Assembly: GCA_023301015.1 (NCBI GenBank)
Contig: JALZVI010000342.1
Coordinates: 1 to 10,935, forward strand
Source: Rickettsiales bacterium
GTDB taxonomy: Bacteria > Pseudomonadota > Alphaproteobacteria > Rickettsiales > 21-14-0-20-44-7
Reading direction: 5' to 3'
DNA length: 10,935 nucleotides
The position numbers and the translations under genes are program-made. Below, piece after piece: positions 1-6,700 of this stretch (within the stretch, counting starts at the first letter, position 1; every line of letters begins with the position of its first letter). Below the pieces are notes generated by a model. It did not search any database, was not told the origin of the DNA, and worked only from the letters and a program-made list of their open reading frames with translations.

Positions 1-1
1 A

Positions 2-52
2 ATGGTAGTGGAAGTGGATAATGCTGATGAAATTCCGGAGGATAAAAAATAA
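2..52 (+). CDS. C-terminal end of an unidentified gene (5' part outside window)
   Basis: Only the last 16 codons of a possible + strand gene are visible. They read MVVEVDNADEIPEDKK and end at a TAA at 50-52. The other two + strand frames close almost at once, at codons 2 and 7, so this frame is the only one able to continue a gene from the left. The tail is acidic and hydrophilic, as is common at protein ends, but no family can be recognised. The first visible ATG should not be taken as the start. It would run convergent to the LamG-type gene, with a 98 bp AT-rich spacer between the two stop codons. That a gene is present here is plausible but not proven. Confidence 0.45.
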   Translation: MVVEVDNADEIPEDKK

Positions 53-150
53 TTTAAATTTTGTACAATTTCTATTGGTTTACAATCATTACCCTTAAAT
101 CCAAGTGTCCTTTTTAAAGACAATAGTCCTGGCTAATTCAATTTAAGATG

Positions 151-1404
151 TTAACCATCTATAACCTTGACCTTGTATTTGCCCACCACCGCATATTGTC
201 CTATATCCAATGTCGTGGTATCCACGGTTACCTGGTTCAATATTTCATCATATGATATCGCAGAAGAATCTCCTTCAGCTGTTGTAACGGTTACTGCCTG
301 AGAAGTCACAATAGGAACAAATGGTGTCAGCACGTCTTTGCCAGGAATGAACTCGATAGTATCTGCATCCTGTACAAAAATAGAATCCCCCGATGACAAT
401 ACTACTTCGTCACCAGTTGACAACACATTTCGTAGTTCTGATTCAATGTCATCAACTGAACTTTCGTCTATGATAGTAAGGTCATTTCCTAGACGTGTCA
501 TGAGATCGTTAACAGAAGCGGTGTCAACTGCAAGTGCCGAAACAGTTATTGTTGAATATGGAGTTACCAGGTCCATATCAGTATACATATTATACTCGTA
601 CGAAGAACCTGGGGTGAGATTGTATGAAGAGAGTGTCAAGTCGGTTGTGTCAGATACTATGGTGACCGGATCTCCCGCGTCCTTCGTCTGAGTAAGAGTG
701 TACGTGGTAGCACCGGAAACGGTCGACCATGTAAGATCTGTCAAATGTGTGTACATTGTGGCAGATAGCAAATTTCTATCATGGGGTCCTGCGGTGTAAA
801 TGTCGCCAACCGCTGTCGCGTCCAATGCACCGTCGTATAATCTGAAATCAAGCTGACAACCAGTGTACGGACTTGTTGTAAGGTTTTCATTCCAGGCTCC
901 AATAACTAGATCGCTGTCAGTCTGTGTAGGTAAAGCTCTTACGGCCGTTGTTTCGAGTACACCATCGACATATATTACAATGTTCGTCCCATCATATGTT
1001 TGTGCGATATTGTACCATGTATCTGCTACTAAAGCAGTAGTGCTTTCAATGGCTGCTAAATTATTAAACGCGTGCTGAAGTACTCCGGATGTATACATGT
1101 TAAATCTCCAACGTGCACCTGTCCCATTACCAGAACCTACCGAATACAATGTCTGGGCAGCTGTAAATGTACCCGTAGGTTTTACCCAATAACTCAAAGT
1201 TCTACTATTAGTGCTTGTGATTGCAGTCGGTAGAGATGCCGCTGCTAATGCCAAACGAGAAGACCCGTCGAAAAAAGCAACATCACCATACGTACCATCT
1301 GAAACAGATGTTACTGTGGTATTTGTCATATGAAGAGAACCTACCGAATCGGTTCCCAACGAACCGGACACTTCGTCCAGTCTATATTGAGTGACAAGAG
1401 ACAT
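151..1404 (-). CDS. LamG/concanavalin-like lectin-fold protein with FN3-like and shared C-terminal anchor module
   Basis: This 417 aa protein probably sits on the virion surface and binds glycans. Residues about 5-205 have the hallmarks of a LamG (laminin G type 3, jelly-roll) domain: an early SLHMTN strand, LSYWVKP near 70-76, then DTWYNIAQTYDGTNIVIYVDG at about 128-148, and a closing LDFRLYDGALDATAVGDIY at 185-203. Residues about 213-290 look like a fibronectin type III domain (LTW...GATTY...TDL...NLTPGSSYEY). Residues 295-417 form a tail that recurs at the end of the divergent neighbour. No signal peptide or membrane span is visible. The ATG at 1402-1404 gives a complete LamG domain and lies just after an AT-rich leader, so the start looks right. 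The fold call is confident. The role as a fibre or adhesin is inferred from domain content and from the shared tail; a host-type or enzymatic LamG role is less likely. Confidence 0.85.
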   Translation of the reverse strand: MSLVTQYRLDEVSGSLGTDSVGSLHMTNTTVTSVSDGTYGDVAFFDGSSRLALAAASLPTAITSTNSRTLSYWVKPTGTFTAAQTLYSVGSGNGTGARWRFNMYTSGVLQHAFNNLAAIESTTALVADTWYNIAQTYDGTNIVIYVDGVLETTAVRALPTQTDSDLVIGAWNENLTTSPYTGCQLDFRLYDGALDATAVGDIYTAGPHDRNLLSATMYTHLTDLTWSTVSGATTYTLTQTKDAGDPVTIVSDTTDLTLSSYNLTPGSSYEYNMYTDMDLVTPYSTITVSALAVDTASVNDLMTRLGNDLTIIDESSVDDIESELRNVLSTGDEVVLSSGDSIFVQDADTIEFIPGKDVLTPFVPIVTSQAVTVTTAEGDSSAISYDEILNQVTVDTTTLDIGQYAVVGKYKVKVIDG

Positions 1405-1625
1405 ACTTATTATACATATACATATACATATAATTTTAATCTTTTGCGATTTTAACCTCGTATTTTCTACGACCGGGTAGATAGTATCTGATTAATGGAC
1501 TAGACAGTTTCATCGTATGATTTACTAACAGAAACTAAATATAAACAAGTACAAAAACAATACCAATAACTATTATACATTTTTACACATTTTAAAATTG
1601 TTATGGGTTAAACTAAATTTTTAAT
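1405..1625. promoter_or_regulatory. Divergent promoter region between the two fibre-like genes
   Basis: This 221 bp spacer contains no convincing gene and must hold the promoters of both flanking genes, which start at its two ends. The left part, just upstream of the - strand gene, is a TATACA repeat. The right part, before the + strand gene, contains AAAATTG at 1594-1600, one base short of the AAAATTGA early motif known from mimivirus-like viruses, but it sits closer to the ATG than is usual. The centre (about 1445-1510) is less AT-rich. The arrangement suggests coordinated expression of the two related proteins; the exact promoter elements are not proven. Confidence 0.5.
1411..1432. repeat. 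Short tandem TATACA repeat (3.7 copies)
   Basis: Three perfect TATACA units plus TATA lie 7-28 bp upstream of the start codon of the - strand LamG-type gene. Read on that strand the unit is TGTATA. It could act as a TATA-like element, or it may be simple low-complexity DNA. Such a microsatellite next to a start codon can change length by slippage. Confidence 0.7.
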
Positions 1626-3662
1626 ATGTCAACCGTAACCTGGGTCCTGAATGGATCTGACTATGAAATTTCCTCTGTGGGACATTTACTCCAGCTTATG
1701 CACCAGGGTTCCGCTTCTGGTTACACCGACGCAGGGACTCCACCAGCCTCTGCAGCAGATTACTGGACCTCGTCATACATCCAGACAGTAGACATTGACC
1801 TTGCTACCGACTCACTTTGTTCACCCATTGGACACGTTGTCACAGCTTTTACTGGTAACTACGATGGTCAAGGATTCAGTATTTCTAACTGGTCACAGTT
1901 CAGTGTAAGTTTCGCAACTAGGACAGGATTTTTCGGTATATGCACCGGTTCTACTATCAAAAACATAGTTTGTGAAGGAGTATGGAATAATTCTCCTACA
2001 AATCCTCCTACTGAAGGTTCTTTGGTTGCGGCTTATATGAACAACTGTAACTTGTATAATATCACAACGAATTTTGCAACTGGTTCAGGCGTTGCTGCTT
2101 CTGGTGGTACTGGCGATTCCGGTATTATTACCGGATATGCTAATAATTGTACCTATGAGAACATAACTATTGGAGGTGTTATTACAACAGCCACTGCTAC
2201 AGGTAATTTTGGAGGGTGTATAGGAGAAATGAACAACACCACTATAACCTATGTTAGAAATATTGCTGTATTCGAAAATGGAATGTCGACTACAACAAAT
2301 AGTATTGGAGGTATTGTTGGAACAGGAGGAAATTCTGGCAACACCTATGCATACCTAATGAATGCTATGACAGGAAACATTTCAAATACTAATAGTAATG
2401 GTTATGCAGGCGGTATAATTGGAACTCTTGCTGATACAGGTGCTCCATTCGATTACGCAGTGAACTCTATGATCGGTAATATTACTTGTAGTCACAGTGA
2501 TGCAGCAGGAGGTATTGCTGGCAAAACTACCGGTACAACTGTTCCATGCACAAGAGTCTTCAATTACATGAAGGGTGACGTATCTGCTGGTTTCATTGGA
2601 GAAAGTGGTTATAAATCATTTCAGGAAAGTTGGTGCGCAATAAATGGGACTGTTACCGACGTCGTATATGGTTCCCATGCTGGTACAGACAATGTGATTA
2701 CCCTAGATGATTCGTATGGTATGACTTATTCGTCTAGTAACCAAACTCAGACACCCGATGCTGACACCACTACATACGACGAAACCATTAGTGGTTTAGG
2801 TCTTCCATACTTTGAATTTTCTTCAACTGATGCCGCAGGGAACGTGTTCGAATGGCCCTTCGTGTTTGCAAACTTGGGTAATTTTATCAACTCAACTACT
2901 TTGTACAACTACGTTGCCACAGAAAACACCACTGGTATATTTAATGGTACAGACGATCTTCTCGCAGACGTTTTTGCCAACTGGACAACAACAGTTATTA
3001 CTTTCGTAGTATTCACCATCGCAGCAGGAGCCATATCCCTCACCGTAGCATGGGAAGCAGAGACTGGTGCTACTAAATACAAGGTATCATACTCTGATGG
3101 TACAAACGAAGTAACATCCGATGCTGCTATCACCGATTTGCAGTACACTATCCAGAATTTAGTACCCGAGTCCACATACACAGTATACTTGTCATACTCT
3201 ACTAGTACAGCAGAACCTTCTCTCACACTTGGGTTGAAAAATTCAACAACCCTCGCAAACATCGCAGCAAATTACGATTCATCAGCATTCGGTGACGTAA
3301 GTTCAGGTTTCGATCTTAGTACATTGAATGCATCATCTTTAGAAAGTATGTCCGGAGTTCTTAACGATTTGTTCGCTTCCGGTAACCAAATCGATTTCAA
3401 TGTGGGAGGTCAGACCAAATCAACCGAATTCTTGAAGAGAGGAGAAACTGCCACTCTAACAGAAGACGATGTAAACATCTCCATACCATTCGACACTTCA
3501 TCTGGTTCCGGTCAAACTGCAACATTGTCCTTGTTTGATACCACAACCGTATCACTTACATATGATGAAAGTACAGACGAAGTAACAATTGGCGGAACAG
3601 CAGTTTCTTCCGGACAATCCATTATATTAGACGGAAAGAAAGTACAAGTTTTTAACATTTAA
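1626..3662 (+). CDS. GLUG/beta-helix surface protein with FN3-like and shared C-terminal anchor module
   Basis: This 678 aa protein is a probable virion fibre or adhesin. Residues about 1-92 form an entry module with HLLQLMHQG, then YIQTVDIDL at 51-59, PIGH, and F-GNYDGQGFSISNW at 75-89, a pattern typical of proteins leading into GLUG-type beta-helices. Residues about 100-350 hold roughly eight rungs, each starting near a G-G-I-x-G type turn (TGFFG, SGIITG, FGGCIG, IGGIVG, AGGIIG, AGGIAG, AGFIG) followed by N-rich strands. Residues about 463-535 are FN3-like (LTVAW...GATKY...ITDL...NLVPESTYTVY) and 540-678 is a tail shared with the divergent LamG-type protein. There is no clear signal peptide. 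Thr, Ser, Asn and Gly are very abundant and Asn glycosylation sequons are frequent. Ile codons are mainly ATT, unlike the genes at the right of the window. Host attachment is inferred; a polysaccharide-degrading beta-helix is possible, but I see no catalytic signature. Confidence 0.82.
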   Translation: MSTVTWVLNGSDYEISSVGHLLQLMHQGSASGYTDAGTPPASAADYWTSSYIQTVDIDLATDSLCSPIGHVVTAFTGNYDGQGFSISNWSQFSVSFATRTGFFGICTGSTIKNIVCEGVWNNSPTNPPTEGSLVAAYMNNCNLYNITTNFATGSGVAASGGTGDSGIITGYANNCTYENITIGGVITTATATGNFGGCIGEMNNTTITYVRNIAVFENGMSTTTNSIGGIVGTGGNSGNTYAYLMNAMTGNISNTNSNGYAGGIIGTLADTGAPFDYAVNSMIGNITCSHSDAAGGIAGKTTGTTVPCTRVFNYMKGDVSAGFIGESGYKSFQESWCAINGTVTDVVYGSHAGTDNVITLDDSYGMTYSSSNQTQTPDADTTTYDETISGLGLPYFEFSSTDAAGNVFEWPFVFANLGNFINSTTLYNYVATENTTGIFNGTDDLLADVFANWTTTVITFVVFTIAAGAISLTVAWEAETGATKYKVSYSDGTNEVTSDAAITDLQYTIQNLVPESTYTVYLSYSTSTAEPSLTLGLKNSTTLANIAANYDSSAFGDVSSGFDLSTLNASSLESMSGVLNDLFASGNQIDFNVGGQTKSTEFLKRGETATLTEDDVNISIPFDTSSGSGQTATLSLFDTTTVSLTYDESTDEVTIGGTAVSSGQSIILDGKKVQVFNI

Positions 3663-3705
3663 ACATTTAGTTATATAATATTATGTTCGTTTTATAATTT
3701 TAAAT
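3663..3705. other. Convergent 3' spacer with AT-rich palindrome
   Basis: Two genes meet tail to tail across these 43 bases, which are almost all A and T. ATAATATTAT at 3675-3684 is a perfect 10-base palindrome, but it has no loop and little stability. It could mark transcript ends on both strands, but there is no strong hairpin or long T run, so I do not call a terminator. Confidence 0.35.
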
Positions 3706-6700
3706 CTAAAACCCAGAAAGACCCAACGATTCAATCGCCTTTATAGACGCAGATGAATCCAAATAATTGAACGCTTCACCATCTTGAATATCACTAACCC
3801 TAACACCCTGGTATATCTTTCTCATACCAAGTGCCTTATTGGATCTACCAACCTTCTTGGTTGCTCTTTTTAATTGGGATGCTCCGAGAGCCTGCCCACC
3901 TCGTTTGAAACTACGAGTAATTGTGGTACCGAATATAAATTCAGCGATCTGTTGACCCCTACCTATCTCACAATCATATGTACCTAATTCGCTATTATAA
4001 AAGAAGTCCATACCGAACCTAGTACAATAAGACTCTGTAAAGTTACACAACCCCTTCCTTTCGTTATAAGTAACACCCTTACCGGCAATTAGACATCCTT
4101 CATATATATTGTACAATGGAGAACTTTGACCATAACCATTCAAGAAAACTGCGAATTCTGGCATAACTGCTTCTCTTTTCCTGTCTATCTCAGCCTGGTC
4201 CTTCTCTCCATTTGTTTTTAATTGCTTAATACGCGCTCTACGAGATAAACTAGCAAGCTTCTGTTCTCTCTGGGTCTCTATATCTTTCCGTCTCTGTTTC
4301 TCCGCTTTTATGGACTCTATTTGTGTTGCAACTACTACAGCCATCTCCTCATTATGATCAAGTTCATGTTGCTCTTCTATAACAGCCTCAAATTGAGATT
4401 TCAAATCAGAATATGATGGCAACCAAGTTGGTACCACAGGTATCTTGTCTAGAGTGTAACATACCTTCTGCTCTTCAGGTACAAGTTCACCCAATGGATA
4501 CTTCAGACACTGCTTACCATTCTGTGTTACCCAATTAGATGGAGTCTTAGATAAGTGAGCAATCTTTAGATCGTCGAATTTGAATATATCGGCATCAGCT
4601 GGTGTGATTTCATCAATATGGACAGAAATCAACGAATCGACTGTTAATTCATGTTCGGCCCTTCCTTCTGCTAAAATCTTATCATGTGTTGCCATGTAAG
4701 TACTCCTATCCAATAGCTCATCAAGACTTTTATCAGGAGAATATTGTATCCAGAATTCCTCTTCTGGGTCCACCAAAACGAGAATCCAACCCTTACTGAC
4801 TTTAGATAGAATTTCGGCTGCGAATGCACGAAGTTTGGCGGATTCTGCACGGTTGTCTATCTCGGAATCTCCACTAAATATGCTACCCTTTCTATTTTGA
4901 CTTTCCAATACGTCAGCACGTAAATTCAATTCTAGTGCGTATTGTTTAGAATGTTCGAGTGTTGGTATAGGATTACCAAACATGTTACCCTTATCGAGTT
5001 CATATGCTTCAGCACTTGTATATGTACCAGTTTTTGCGAATTCACCCCTATTATGGTGAATATCCAAAACCCTGAAATAGTCATGCTCACGTTTGATAAA
5101 CCTATACATTGGGTTCCACCTTAGAGAGTCTATGAACTTAACCTTATTCTGATGGAATCGGTTGAAAGCAGCAACTCCTGTTTTATTGAGAACAATTTCC
5201 ATGATACCAGAACTGGGTGTGAAATTGTCTTTCTTGGTGTGGACACGATTGCTTTCCTTATTGTCTTTGGCATATGGATGCACATGATTGTGCCTGACAT
5301 CGATGTCCTGTAGGAATACATTGTCCAACTTTGCAGCAATTAAAGATACTACCAGATTAGGATCTTCCTCTAATTGTGTTGCCAATCTTTGATACTCTGC
5401 TGATATGACTTCTGTAGATTCACTATCAGGCATGACCTCGAAATTGGCCTCATTCCTTGTCATGAAATCAGTAACCGAATCTTGGAACCAATCCATAACA
5501 ATATTAGAATACGTCTCTGCTTGTTCCGTAGGAGACATATGGAACATGGGATCTGCCAATAAAGGACTTTCGAATCCCTCATCGACTAATGCTTCATGGT
5601 ACTGTTTCTCTATAGGATCTCTCTCACCCTTTAGTTTACCATTTGTTTGAGAATCATTGTAACCAGATGGATCCCATAAGTCCAATACTAGAGATAATAC
5701 GTCGAAAATCATCAATGCTATACCAAGAGGTCCCATACCCAGTTTAGCAAAAGCCTTTGCACCTATTGCTGCACCCTTTGCGGCAAGCTTGGTACCTACA
5801 CGACTGGCTATTTTGACACCCACAGTGCTTGCAGTCTTTTTCATTGCCTTACCTGCAAACTTTCCTGCCAATTTGATACTCTTTGTCATACTCTTTGCAG
5901 ATTTACCGGCAAGTTTTTGCATACTCTTAGCCATTGCCTTCTGACCCTTAGCTAAACCCTTGGCAGCAAGTTTACCAGCCTTCGAACCTCCAACCTTTTT
6001 AGCGATTTTACCACTTGTTTCTATAATAGTACCAAGATCTAGAACAAGAGATAATAGGATTTCCTTTGCAAGCATCCTGGTTACCTGCCAGTAAGGGAAC
6101 CCCTGTGCAACTGGGTCGAATCTACAACATTCTACATCCCACGAGTTGGTAAACTGAACCCACCCCTCTCTGCAAGGGGGCTTATTGTTGCGACAAGTAT
6201 TTTGTTTTAGTTCATCTTGCATCTCAAAAACAACAGCTGCAACAATTTCATCTATTTTACTCTTTAGCCAATCATCCCATGGCATAAGAGCCAATACAAT
6301 ATCAAGAGTGGAAAGTCCGGTATCTTCATCAACAGCGGGTAGAACTTGACCATCCTCGCCTCTAATAGAATCTTCAGTCTCTGGTTGGGAATCCTTGATA
6401 AATGCAGCGGATGGTAGGACTGGTGTGTCTGACAATTCCATAATTCCTGGTGAGAATACCACATCTGACAAAGATATTTCAGATGGCAAGTCATTGTCAT
6501 CGGTACCAATAACACTGTCTATGATAGAAGTGTACTGTGTATCAAGAGCTGCGAATAGATCACGTTCTAGAGCATCTATAACAACATCAACATGACCCAT
6601 GATATCCACTGCAAGATCCTTTGCGAATATAGTAACATCGATAATATCCCTCCTGAAGGAAGACTTGGACTCGTCTGCAACCTCCATAAATTGAGCTCTG

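Noticed and set aside
146..160. AGATG/CATCT hairpin spanning the stop codon of the LamG-type gene
   Set aside because: A stem of only five pairs, no T run, and expected by chance in DNA of this composition.
1594..1600. AAAATTG as a mimivirus-type early promoter
   Set aside because: One base short of the full AAAATTGA motif, nearer the ATG than usual, and AT-rich spacers here produce such strings often.
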